A DNA stretch of 64,000 nucleotides from Chryseobacterium antibioticum (lineage in GTDB: Bacteria; Bacteroidota; Bacteroidia; Flavobacteriales; Weeksellaceae), in NCBI RefSeq assembly GCF_012927325.1, contig NZ_JABBGI010000005.1:144047-208046 (forward strand), in the 5' to 3' direction. Positions 14,771 to 23,286 of this stretch are shown here, piece by piece (positions within the stretch are counted from its first letter, which is position 1; every line of letters starts with the position of its first letter). Both the position numbers and the translations under genes were made by a program. The notes beneath the pieces are model-generated. The model worked only from the letters and a program-made list of their open reading frames with translations, had not been told where the DNA came from and ran no database searches.

Positions 14771-15467
14771 TTCCTATTTTTTTAAGTTTGTCTGTAATCT
14801 GTATAGCTAAAGGTTTCTTCACCTCTTCTTGTTCAGGCTCCTCTGCAGGAATTACCGCTTCTTCAATTTTAGGCTTTATGAGTGGCTGAGCCAGCTTGAT
14901 AGATTTCAGCACCAATTTTCCGTCCCCGCCGTCAACTTCAAGATTTTTATTTCCCATGCTGTTTTGTTCTTCTGATTTCTCATTGGCAGGCCCTGACGTC
15001 AGACATTTTTTTTTTTCAGCATCTTCTGCATCAGGATCTTCAACAGGTGCAATATGCTGCGGGGCGTTGAGGTTGCTGTTAACGGCATAAATTGTGGTAG
15101 AAATTTTCGTTTTTACTTCTGCATAATCACTGACTATTTTAAAGAGATCCCGCATCATTTCATTCCCAGTCCCGTTTCCTGTATCATCGGCCTCACTCAG
15201 ATTGTTTTTTGGTGGCGGTTTGTTTTCACTGGGAGTTCCGTAGGTCAGTAAATTATTGGCCAGTCTGCTCAATGCGATGAGACCTACCTGCTCGAATCCT
15301 TTTAAGAAAGACTGTAGATCCTGAACCATCATTCCCGTCGACTGATCGATCATCACTTTTCCGGCTCCCGTCATTGGCGAAGCCGCCGGTGGCGACAATA
15401 CCTCTTTGTTGATGAAGATCACCGCTTCTTGTGCAGATTTGGATCCCTCCGAATTTTGCGTTCCCAT
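14751..15467 (-). CDS. R-body locus accessory protein (238 aa)
   Basis: Residues about 28-70 contain SPMTGAGKVMIDQSTGMMVQ and a helical FLKGFEQVGLIALSRLANNL. This has the amphipathic small-residue character of Reb proteins. A Pro/Asn/Glu-rich disordered stretch and a basic C-terminus (DKLKKIGNGLFKR) follow. It ends 20 bases inside the next gene and begins 17 bases after the 71-aa RebB-like gene, so co-expression is near certain. Function unknown, perhaps a scaffold or nucleator of R-bodies. Confidence 0.75.
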   Translation of the reverse strand: MGTQNSEGSKSAQEAVIFINKEVLSPPAASPMTGAGKVMIDQSTGMMVQDLQSFLKGFEQVGLIALSRLANNLLTYGTPSENKPPPKNNLSEADDTGNGTGNEMMRDLFKIVSDYAEVKTKISTTIYAVNSNLNAPQHIAPVEDPDAEDAEKKKCLTSGPANEKSEEQNSMGNKNLEVDGGDGKLVLKSIKLAQPLIKPKIEEAVIPAEEPEQEEVKKPLAIQITDKLKKIGNGLFKR

Positions 15468-15484
15468 TGTGTTAAAGTTTTAAA

Positions 15485-15700
15485 TTATCCTTTTAGAATC
15501 TTAATGGCATCTGCTACAATAGCAGGATTAAGCTGATTAAGATTCTGTTGGTTTGTTACTGAGTTCTGTATCGAAATTCCGCTGGCATGCATCGCCATCT
15601 GGTACAACATACTCATTGCCTGAGCCGGCGATTCGCCTAGCACTGTAACATTGGTCTGCGTTACCGCATCAGTGACCTTGTTATTTACTGTATCTGACAT
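15485..15700 (-). CDS. RebB-family protein, short form (71 aa), first gene of the cluster
   Basis: The sequence MSDTVNNKVTDAVTQTNVTV, then LGESPAQAMSMLYQMAMHAS and GISIQNSVTNQQNLNQLN, is a clear RebB-type match and closer to proteobacterial RebB consensus (SPAQAM.MLYQ) than the tandem copies. It lacks the about 12-residue ATTQG segment of those copies but keeps the AIVADAIKIL end helix. It is the promoter-proximal gene of the operon. Confidence 0.87.
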   Translation of the reverse strand: MSDTVNNKVTDAVTQTNVTVLGESPAQAMSMLYQMAMHASGISIQNSVTNQQNLNQLNPAIVADAIKILKG

Positions 15701-16217
15701 ATACTTGGTTTTAATGGTTATTAAATTAAGAGGATCATCAATTCTTCTTATCTTTAAGAACTTTTCTCCCGGTTTACTTTTCTACGCCTCCCCTCTTCCT
15801 CATTTCCGTTTCTCCCTTTCTTCTGATACAAATGTCCAAAAGAAAAATATATCCAGCTTAAGGGAATTTACTGAATTTTAGAAACTCAGGTATTTCCCTT
15901 TAATGTGATAAAATGACAAATCCATCATATTACCGCTAATTAAAACAAGGTATGACGGTTTATTGAAGGATTACAGAGATTTTTAAACATCAAAAACCGC
16001 CACACACAATGCAGGCGGTTTTGATTCAACTGAAAAATGCCATTTCATACAGCCAGATACAACTGACAATCTATAAACATTATAGATTTAAAATGAGCTA
16101 ACAATTATTTAAAATGATTTTTATATTATTCTTTGAGATTACATTTTCACCGCTAACCATTTTTACTGTGGTCTTCTCGAATGACATTAAGGTTACAATT
16201 ATTCAGAATTAGTAGTT
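15701..16217. other. Upstream region of the reb operon, no gene
   Basis: 517 bp. A purine-rich minus strand (pyrimidine-rich on plus at 15770-15820) precedes the reb operon. GACATTTG on the minus strand at about 15829-15836 is close to the TAnnTTTG box. The hairpin at 15993-16022 separates this region from the flavoprotein gene. Nothing else is recognisable. Confidence 0.4.
15993..16022. terminator. Hairpin terminator upstream of the reb cluster
   Basis: AAAACCGCC and GGCGGTTTT (9-bp stem, 12-base loop) with flanking A and T tracts work in either direction. It lies about 195 bases beyond the stop of the minus-strand flavoprotein gene and would insulate the reb operon from it. Confidence 0.7.
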
Positions 16218-16940
16218 CTATAATCCTTTCTTCCCCTCCATCCAATACGCCTGCGACCTTATACACTTCCCATCCACACCCTTCGCCTTAAGAAACTTCC
16301 GAACCACAGACATGGTACTTCCATTTCCTGTAAGATAAAAAACGGCTTCATTATTTTGAATGGCCTGCTTTTCTTCTTTTAAAAAGTCGTTTAAAGCTTC
16401 CATGATGTTCTGAATATCATTTTTGGGAGCGTGATAGCCATACAGTTCCAGTTCTTTCAGCGCTGAACGCTCTTCCAGCTCATGAAGACAAACAAATGAT
16501 CCGCTTATTTCTTCCGCTGCTTCTTTGATGGACAGAGAGCTTCCTAATGACGTTTCGTCGCCTATGGAGAAATGGATTTCTGCGTTGGGTTCAAAGAAAC
16601 GTTTTCCTCTAGGCATTAAAATTTTTGTAGTGTCCCCTTCTGAAAGGTGATGGGCAAAACGGCTTCCGACGGAATCGGTATCGTGGAGATGAAACAGTAC
16701 ATCGAAAGTCCCTGTATGCTTATTAAAATTGAAGGGCGAATAATAACGGTAATCTTTGTCGTTGACTCTTATTCCAATGGCATAGGCAGGTTCAAAAGGG
16801 ACATCTTCCAGATCAGACGCAAAACGGATGAGACGAAGATCTTTTGAAACGGTTTCGGTATGGATAACGGTGCATTCTTTAAATTTTGAGGACATGACAT
16901 TTTCTAATGTGTCATTGATCCATTTAGGTAAGCTTGGCAT
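16218..16940 (-). CDS. Siderophore-interacting (FAD-binding) family protein
   Basis: 240 residues. The ferredoxin-reductase-like fold is indicated by the FAD-domain core KDYRYYSPFNFNKHTGTFDV and LFHLHDTDSVGSRFAHHL (the H...GP/GS-W/F loop of SIP proteins). IHFSIGDETSLGSSLSI follows as the start of the NAD-binding half, and VFYLTGNGSTMSVVRKFL near the end. Family members release iron from ferri-siderophores by reduction, in the cytosol. The next gene upstream is an AraC regulator whose ligand may be linked; the gap is 88 bases. Confidence 0.85.
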   Translation of the reverse strand: MPSLPKWINDTLENVMSSKFKECTVIHTETVSKDLRLIRFASDLEDVPFEPAYAIGIRVNDKDYRYYSPFNFNKHTGTFDVLFHLHDTDSVGSRFAHHLSEGDTTKILMPRGKRFFEPNAEIHFSIGDETSLGSSLSIKEAAEEISGSFVCLHELEERSALKELELYGYHAPKNDIQNIMEALNDFLKEEKQAIQNNEAVFYLTGNGSTMSVVRKFLKAKGVDGKCIRSQAYWMEGKKGL

Positions 16941-17028
16941 AAATCATTTTAATGCAAAGGAAGCGGCAAAATGAAAACGGACCCATAGCAGTTTCATGGA
17001 ATTGATTGGACAATTCGCGGTTTACAAT

Positions 17029-17895
17029 CTATTTCCGACTTTTATCCCGGAATTCTGATGGCGGACAGCCTTCTACCTTAGAAAATAAGCGGGAGAAATA
17101 AGCATGGTCGCTATATCCCAGCTCGTAAGCAATTTCTTTTACTGTCAAATGAGTGAAAGATAAGAGTCTCTTGGATTCAATTAAAACCTCCTGATGAATC
17201 CAGTATTGTGCCGATTTTCCTGTGACTTCCCGGATAACATCTGTCAGATAGCCCCGTGAAATATTTAAAGCTTCGGCATAAGCGGATGGACTTTTCATGG
17301 TTTTAAATTCTTTTCTCACCAGAATCCTGAATGTTCTGGTCAGTTGAATTGCACGATTTTCATTAGATACTTCAAGGTTGTTTTCCCCTAAAAAGATCAT
17401 CGCATACATCCCCGAAAAAGCATTTATGAAAGACCGGATGACCAGAAAACCTTCTTTACTTCCCAGCATTTCTTCCGTGCAGGACATCTGAAGCATTCCT
17501 GCACAGGTACTGAGTTTTTCAACCCAGTTTTTATCAACTGAAATGGGTTGTATATCCACCAATGATTCTTCAAAAACCGATCTTACACTATCCGGCAGCA
17601 TATCTGCTTTCACTGCCACAAACCATCCGTTGACGTCTTCCATCAGAATCCCTTCATGAACCTGTCCCGGAAGCAGAAAGAATACCGCAGCATCGCGCGC
17701 CTCTACCACTTTAAAATCAACCATCATCCTGGCCCTTCCGCTTTCCAAAAAAGTAAAAATATAATGGCTGTCGCGGTGAATCCCTTTATCAAAAAGATTA
17801 TCTACTGTATTGATAGTCCGTTTTTCAATTCTTTCGATCACGATACCATGCTGTGTGATACTGCTTAAATCATAGGTGGGAATGGACTGTTTCAT
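17029..17895 (-). CDS. AraC family transcriptional regulator
   Basis: 288 residues. An N-terminal cupin-like sensing domain (FLESGRARMMVDFKVVEARD, FFLLPGQVHEG) precedes the C-terminal double HTH at about 190-285: SAYAEALNISRGYLTDVIRE and LTVKEIAYELGYSDHAYFSR with PSEFR at the end. It lies between a siderophore-interacting-type flavoprotein (downstream) and a LysE exporter (11 bases upstream). It could control either; the ligand is unknown. Confidence 0.93.
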   Translation of the reverse strand: MKQSIPTYDLSSITQHGIVIERIEKRTINTVDNLFDKGIHRDSHYIFTFLESGRARMMVDFKVVEARDAAVFFLLPGQVHEGILMEDVNGWFVAVKADMLPDSVRSVFEESLVDIQPISVDKNWVEKLSTCAGMLQMSCTEEMLGSKEGFLVIRSFINAFSGMYAMIFLGENNLEVSNENRAIQLTRTFRILVRKEFKTMKSPSAYAEALNISRGYLTDVIREVTGKSAQYWIHQEVLIESKRLLSFTHLTVKEIAYELGYSDHAYFSRLFSKVEGCPPSEFRDKSRK

Positions 17896-17906
17896 GGTAC
17901 CTTAAC

Positions 17907-18542
17907 TTATCTCGCTTTTGAAAAGGCCATTTTTACGGCTAGATAGGTTAAGACACTCGCCATAAACCATTTTTGCACTTTCACCCAAAAGGGGTTTCCT
18001 GTAAAAAATGCCGCTACTCTTGCTGCTGTCAGCACAATGATAAAATTAACACTGAAGCTTACAAAGATCTGAATAACGCCCAGTTCCAGACTCTGAGTCA
18101 AAACGGAACCATATTCGGGTTTAATGAATTGCGGGAAAAATGACAGGTAGAATACGGCCACTTTGGGATTTAGTACATTCGTTAAAAAACCGACTGTGAA
18201 AAGCTTTTTAGGCCCGTCATGTGAGCTGTTCTTATCTACATCAAATATATTCCTGCTCTTTGGCTTAATCGCCTGATAAGCTAAATACAAAAGATAAATG
18301 GTTCCAAGTGTTTTCAGGACCGTATAAGCCAATGGAACTACCAATAAGACTGCAGTAAGGCCAAAAGACACCATAATAATGTGGAACAGAAAACCGCAAA
18401 CGACACCTGCCAAAGAAATCATTCCGGATTTTTTCCCTTGTGTAATTGATTTTGAAATGAGATAGATCATATTGGGGCCGGGACTTATCACTAAAACAAG
18501 TGCAGCCAGGATAAAGAATACGAGTTCTTGAAATGGAATCAT
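17907..18542 (-). CDS. LysE/RhtB family amino-acid exporter
   Basis: 211 residues, six TM helices. The family signature near the N-terminus is VISPGPNMIYLISKSITQGK with SLAGVVCGF after it. FTVGFLTNVLNPKVAVFYLS is the conserved N-P-K-x-x-x-F/Y loop. It exports amino acids or homoserine-lactone-like compounds across the inner membrane; the exact substrate is not readable. It is first gene of a likely operon with the AraC gene. Confidence 0.92.
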   Translation of the reverse strand: MIPFQELVFFILAALVLVISPGPNMIYLISKSITQGKKSGMISLAGVVCGFLFHIIMVSFGLTAVLLVVPLAYTVLKTLGTIYLLYLAYQAIKPKSRNIFDVDKNSSHDGPKKLFTVGFLTNVLNPKVAVFYLSFFPQFIKPEYGSVLTQSLELGVIQIFVSFSVNFIIVLTAARVAAFFTGNPFWVKVQKWFMASVLTYLAVKMAFSKAR

Positions 18543-19168
18543 CTTTTAATCAATTATTTAGTTAAAGAACATCTGCCGGAAAATCATTTTATTCCTGCCA
18601 CTGAGGAATAACGGAACAAATATAAGTGATTTCATGCTTATTTTTTATCTCATGTTTCGGATCAGATCCTCTCTGTTGATCCTTCTCATTCAAGTTCAAA
18701 CAGTTAATTAATGATAAGATTACAATTAATTATAAGGCTGGTAACGGTATTTTGCTATTTTTGTATTCCCGAAAGGGGGAATTTTTACTTTTTTCAGAAT
18801 AACCACACAAAAACTATGAACCAGATAACCCCATGCAGCATGCCTACTATACAAGAAAAAAGGCCAACAACTGAGATCAGGATGATTTCAAACATTCCTT
18901 ATCTTTTCATTCAAAGATCCGCAAAAGTATTTTCCGCTCAGGATATTGATGAGGAAATATTCCACCTTCAGGTCCCTGATACCACATTTTTTTTAACCTT
19001 AGCAGTAATATCCCAGGTATTTTTACGTTTGACAGGAAACTAAGAATCATTTTACCTAACATTAAAAGTTGGATCCGTCTAATTTCCCTGTTCTGCATGA
19101 TCAGCTTACCATCAATCCATTAAAACATACTATTTGATAGATTTCTACTCCATTAAAATGTAAACTCA
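18543..19168. other. Divergent intergenic region, no supported gene
   Basis: 626 bp between the LysE exporter (minus) and the TonB receptor (plus). It holds TATATTTG on the minus strand (18617-18624) as a candidate LysE promoter. An open frame at 18711-19043 shows no protein-like composition. CATACTATTTGATAG near 19127-19141 is close to a -7 box for the TonB gene but with one extra spacer base. Confidence 0.45.
18617..18624 (-). promoter_or_regulatory. Candidate Bacteroidota -7 box for the LysE/AraC unit
   Basis: The complement reads TATATTTG, an exact TAnnTTTG match 75 bases before the LysE start codon. No -33 TTG at canonical distance. Confidence 0.35.
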
Positions 19169-21499
19169 ATGCAAAAATTGTTTTTTAAAACTGCCGTCAC
19201 GGCCGCTGCACTCTGTTTCAGCTCCATGGCCCTGGCGCAGCAAAAGTACTCAGTAAGCGGTACTGTGAAAGACCACAAGAATGGCGAACTGCTGATCGGG
19301 GTTACTGTAAAAGTAAATGAAGATCCCTCGATTTCCGTGGTGGCCAACGAATATGGCTTTTACTCACTTTCCCTTCCTGAGGGAAACTATACCCTGATTG
19401 TTTCGTATCCGGGCTACCGTGATTTCGAATATGCTATCAAAGTGGAACAAAACACGAAGGTAGACCTTCCCCTTGACCAGGAGGATCAAAAAGTAGGAAA
19501 GATTGATGAAGTCGTTATTTCCGGGGTTAAAAAGAATAAAAATCTTACCACAGCTCAGATGGGAACTGAGACTTTGAGCATCAAAAATATAGAAAAACTT
19601 CCGGTTTTATTCGGGGAAAAGGATGTTATGAAAACGATACAGCTTTTACCGGGAATAAAAAGCAACGGTGAAGGAAGCAGCGGATTCAGTGTAAGAGGGG
19701 GAGCCACAGACCAGAACCTGATCTTACTGGATGAAGCGCCTGTTTATAATGCTTCGCATTTACTTGGTTTTTTCAGTACGTTCAACAGTGATGCCCTGAA
19801 GGATGCGAGTATTATCAAAGGAAACAGCCCTGCCCAGTACGGAGGCCGCCTTTCTTCAGTAATGGATGTTAAAATGAAAGACGGAAATAATAAGGATTAT
19901 AATGTGAATGGAGGAATTGGTCTGATCAGCAGCAGACTGAGCGTGGAAGGTCCCATTCAGAAAGAAAAATCTTCATTTATCGTTTCAGGAAGAAGAACAT
20001 ATGCCGATCTGTTTCTTAAGACCTCTGATGATTATAAGGACAGTAAGCTGTATTTCTACGATTTGAATTTGAAAGCGAATTATCAGATCAATGAAAACAA
20101 CCGTCTTTATTTATCCGGATATTTCGGAAGAGATGTTCTGGGACTAGGTGACACTTTCTCTACAGACTGGGGAAATACGACGGCTACCCTTCGATGGAAC
20201 AGCATCATCAACAGTAAATTATTTTCCAATACCTCATTCATTTACAGTAATTATAATTATAAAATCAGCCTTAAAAGCAATGACAATACTTTTGGTTTAG
20301 ATTCTCAGATTGAGGACTGGAACCTTAAGCAGGATTTCACCTGGTTTGCGGGAAATAAACATTCTGTGCGTTTCGGGCTTCAGTCTATTTACCATACGAT
20401 TACCCCAAGCAGTGCTTCAGGTACGAGTGTGAGCAGTTTCCCACGAAATCCGAGAAAATCATGGGAAAATGCGGTGTACATCAATGATGACTTCAAAGCC
20501 TCTGACAAATTTACCGTAAACTACGGTTTGAGACTTTCTACGTTCAGTGTTTTAGGTGGTGACACGTACAATACTTATGAAAATGGAGTCATTACGGACA
20601 GTCGATTTCTGGAAAAAGGCCAATTCGGAAAAACGTATTTTAATCTTGAACCAAGAATTACAGCGAATTACCGTATTAATGAAGTCAGCAGCGTGAAAGC
20701 AGGCTATTCCCGCAACACACAGAACCTTCACCTTCTGAGCAACAGCAGCAGCGGAAATCCTACGGACCAGTGGATCGGAAGCAGCTACAGTGTAAAACCG
20801 GAAATCGCGGATCAGATCAGTGCAGGATACAGCCGAAATTTCAATAACAATAATTATGAGCTGAATGCGGAGATCTATTATAAATCTATGCAGAACCAGA
20901 TCGACTTTAAAAATGGTGCACAGATCTCATTTGATACGGCAGCTGATGTAGAAAGTGAATTGTTGTATGGTAAAGGAAGAGCTTACGGTTTGGAACTTAT
21001 CGCTAAAAAGAAAAGCGGAAGACTGACCGGCTGGATTTCTTATACATTGTCTAAAACAGAGCGAAAAATAGACGGCATCAACAATAATGAATGGTATAAT
21101 GCGCGAATGGACAAAACGCATGACATCTCTATCGTTGCCACTTACGAACTGAATAAAAAATGGTCATTATCGGGATTATTCCTTTACAGTACAGGAAATG
21201 CAGTTACCTTCCCTACCGCAAAATATGAGCTGAACGGACAGACTATATTTCAGTACAGCAGCAGAAATGCTGACCGTATGCCTTCTTACCACAGAATGGA
21301 CCTGAGTGCTACGTATGAACCTGAATCTACCAAACGCTTCAAAGGATCATGGTCTTTTGGTATTTATAATATCTACGGCCGTGAAAACGCTTATACCATC
21401 ACGTTTGAAGACAATCCGAATAACCCGGGAACTACCCGAGCTATGCAGACTTCATTATTCCGTTGGGTACCCAATGTCACTTATAATTTCAAATTTTAG
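19169..21499 (+). CDS. TonB-dependent receptor with carboxypeptidase-regulatory N-terminal domain
   Basis: 776 residues. A signal peptide at 1-23 (ends SSMALAQ) is followed by a CarboxypepD_reg-like domain at about 27-108 (YSVSGTVKDHKNGELLIGVT, GNYTLIVSYPGY). The plug domain at about 120-240 has KTIQLLPGIKSNGEGSSGFS then VRGGATDQNLILLDEAPVYN. The 22-strand outer-membrane barrel ends in an aromatic residue (NFKF). It imports a ligand energised by TonB; the substrate is unknown. The paired DUF4249 lipoprotein gene starts 3 bases after its stop, a standard pairing in Bacteroidota. Confidence 0.93.
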   Translation: MQKLFFKTAVTAAALCFSSMALAQQKYSVSGTVKDHKNGELLIGVTVKVNEDPSISVVANEYGFYSLSLPEGNYTLIVSYPGYRDFEYAIKVEQNTKVDLPLDQEDQKVGKIDEVVISGVKKNKNLTTAQMGTETLSIKNIEKLPVLFGEKDVMKTIQLLPGIKSNGEGSSGFSVRGGATDQNLILLDEAPVYNASHLLGFFSTFNSDALKDASIIKGNSPAQYGGRLSSVMDVKMKDGNNKDYNVNGGIGLISSRLSVEGPIQKEKSSFIVSGRRTYADLFLKTSDDYKDSKLYFYDLNLKANYQINENNRLYLSGYFGRDVLGLGDTFSTDWGNTTATLRWNSIINSKLFSNTSFIYSNYNYKISLKSNDNTFGLDSQIEDWNLKQDFTWFAGNKHSVRFGLQSIYHTITPSSASGTSVSSFPRNPRKSWENAVYINDDFKASDKFTVNYGLRLSTFSVLGGDTYNTYENGVITDSRFLEKGQFGKTYFNLEPRITANYRINEVSSVKAGYSRNTQNLHLLSNSSSGNPTDQWIGSSYSVKPEIADQISAGYSRNFNNNNYELNAEIYYKSMQNQIDFKNGAQISFDTAADVESELLYGKGRAYGLELIAKKKSGRLTGWISYTLSKTERKIDGINNNEWYNARMDKTHDISIVATYELNKKWSLSGLFLYSTGNAVTFPTAKYELNGQTIFQYSSRNADRMPSYHRMDLSATYEPESTKRFKGSWSFGIYNIYGRENAYTITFEDNPNNPGTTRAMQTSLFRWVPNVTYNFKF

Positions 21500-21502
21500 A
21501 TC

Positions 21503-22318
21503 ATGAAGAATATTATTTTTATCATATTAACGCTGTTTTTAGTCACTTCCTGTGAAAAGGAGATCGACCTTGATCTGGATGACAAAAGCGGAAACATTGT
21601 CATAGAAGGTAATGTAACGAACCAGCCCGGACCTTATTTTGTAAGAATAACAAAATCGGTAGCTTTTACTCAAAATAATCAATATCCTGCGGTGACTGAC
21701 GCTCAGGTGATTTTAAGTGATAACACGGGACAAACTGAAACATTACAATACGTAGGGGACGGAAAGTATAAAACCACCAATTTTACAGGAGTAACAGGAC
21801 GTACTTATACGCTGAAAATACAGGCTGAAGGAAAACAGTATACTGCTCAGAGTTCAATGCCCGAAGTGGTTAATTTTGATGGTCTGACGCAGGATTCTTT
21901 CACATTCGGAAGTGAGACCACCTATACCCTTCTTCCTGTTTTTACGGATCCTGCGGCATTAGGAAATCGCTATCTTTTTAATTTCACCATTAATAATATG
22001 ACTAAAAAAACGTTTGAAGTATTTTCAGATAACGTTAATAATGGACTGGTGAATCAAAGACCCTTGTTTCTCCCTAACGAGGATCAAGATGATGATCCTA
22101 CCGACCATAAGGTAGTGCCCGGAGATACTGTTTATGTAGAAATGCAGTCCATTGATCACAATATATTCACCTATTATTCTGCTCTTCTGCAGATTTCAGG
22201 GGATGGAGGTGCTGGCGGAGGTGTAACGCCTTCCAATCCTCCAAGTAATATTGATCATGGAGCTTTAGGATATTTCTCTGCTCATACCACACAGAAAAAA
22301 AGTATTGTGATTCAGTAG
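21503..22318 (+). CDS. DUF4249 family lipoprotein
   Basis: 271 residues with a lipoprotein signal (IILTLFLVTSC, Cys at 17) and an immunoglobulin-like beta-rich start (IVIEGNVTNQPGPYFVRITK). TYTLKIQAEGKQYTAQSSMP then matches the DUF4249 pattern. DUF4249 proteins are encoded directly after this subtype of TonB receptor and probably serve as its surface or periplasmic partner lipoprotein. Translation is coupled to the receptor (3-base gap). A terminator follows at 22343. Confidence 0.9.
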   Translation: MKNIIFIILTLFLVTSCEKEIDLDLDDKSGNIVIEGNVTNQPGPYFVRITKSVAFTQNNQYPAVTDAQVILSDNTGQTETLQYVGDGKYKTTNFTGVTGRTYTLKIQAEGKQYTAQSSMPEVVNFDGLTQDSFTFGSETTYTLLPVFTDPAALGNRYLFNFTINNMTKKTFEVFSDNVNNGLVNQRPLFLPNEDQDDDPTDHKVVPGDTVYVEMQSIDHNIFTYYSALLQISGDGGAGGGVTPSNPPSNIDHGALGYFSAHTTQKKSIVIQ

Positions 22319-22342
22319 ATGACGATCACGATTGTATCAATA

Positions 22343-22374
22343 AAGGCTATTCCGACGTTGGGATAGCCTTTTTT
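22343..22374 (+). terminator. Hairpin terminator after the TonB/DUF4249 pair
   Basis: AAGGCTAT (22343-22350) and ATAGCCTT (22363-22370) with the inner TCC/GGG form the stem, followed directly by TTTT. It lies 25 bases beyond the stop codon. The rest of the 22319-22599 gap shows nothing. Confidence 0.85.
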
Positions 22375-22599
22375 GTGAACCACTTGTCTTGAAAAGTACA
22401 GATCATCACTTTATTGTTTTCTATATTATATTTAAAAGTATTGGTCAGATCTTTTTTGAACAAAGCTTGAATAAAATACCACGAATAAAATCATACTAGA
22501 TTATTTTATCATTTATTTACGGCCTTCCAGAATACATTAAACTGTAAAATAAGGCTTAAACAGTACCATATGAAAAACAAATATTGTTTCTTCCATCAA

Positions 22600-23286
22600 C
22601 TATTTTCCAACTTTAACAATAACGAATTTCTCTTCATAAGACTCAACAGTACTGTCTTTTACAGAAGTGATTATTTTTTCAATATTTTTATTATGATAAT
22701 AGTAGTTTCTCTTATAACTAAAAGGTGTATCGAAGTATTTTGCCTGAAATTCTATTTCATCCAGTCTATTTTTTTTCGTTTTTATTTTAGCTGATGTTAT
22801 GGTTGAATTATCTGGCCAGTATGGAAGTTCGCTATTTTTTGGAAGCATAAAATCACACCCATTATATCCATCTTTGGTATGTTTACAATTTTCTTTGATC
22901 ATGCGTTCGATTTCCAAGTCCTTTTTGAGAAAATTGAAATTAGTAATTGGAACTTCATCCATTGAAAATGTATTTTCTGATGCAACGATATCTGAAAGTT
23001 TACTATAGTAATTGATATACTTAATATTTCCGGTAGTAATTCTTTTTTTCTGTTGGTCATTATACTTAAATTCCTTTACTATCAAGTCATTTTTATCTCT
23101 AGTAAATACTAAAGAATCACTTTTTATTGAGCTACCATATACTCTTGCATATTCACTGTCCACATGAAAATAATGAACTGTTTGAATATCATTATTACTC
23201 AAATAAATTACTTTGCCATCATGATGTTGAGATTGGCAGTTAATATAAAAAAAGAATAGGATCAGATATAGATTACTTCTTTTCAT
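22600..23286 (-). CDS. Exported protein, candidate immunity to the PAAR-linked effector
   Basis: 228 residues. The N-terminus LYLILFFFYINCQSQ looks like a signal peptide with a relaxed lipobox (Cys at 18), so it probably faces the periplasm. The rest is polar and Lys/Tyr/Asn-rich with two further cysteines (ENCKHTKDGYNGCDF). No family recognised. It begins 14 bases inside the upstream PAAR-like gene, last in the T6SS payload operon. An exported protein in this position behind a putative peptidoglycan-acting effector is the classic place for an immunity gene (inference). Confidence 0.7.
   Translation of the reverse strand: MKRSNLYLILFFFYINCQSQHHDGKVIYLSNNDIQTVHYFHVDSEYARVYGSSIKSDSLVFTRDKNDLIVKEFKYNDQQKKRITTGNIKYINYYSKLSDIVASENTFSMDEVPITNFNFLKKDLEIERMIKENCKHTKDGYNGCDFMLPKNSELPYWPDNSTITSAKIKTKKNRLDEIEFQAKYFDTPFSYKRNYYYHNKNIEKIITSVKDSTVESYEEKFVIVKVGK

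Noticed and set aside
18711..19043. 110-aa open frame upstream of the TonB receptor
   Set aside because: The composition does not resemble a protein, there is no start context or family, and it covers a region with promoter-like boxes.
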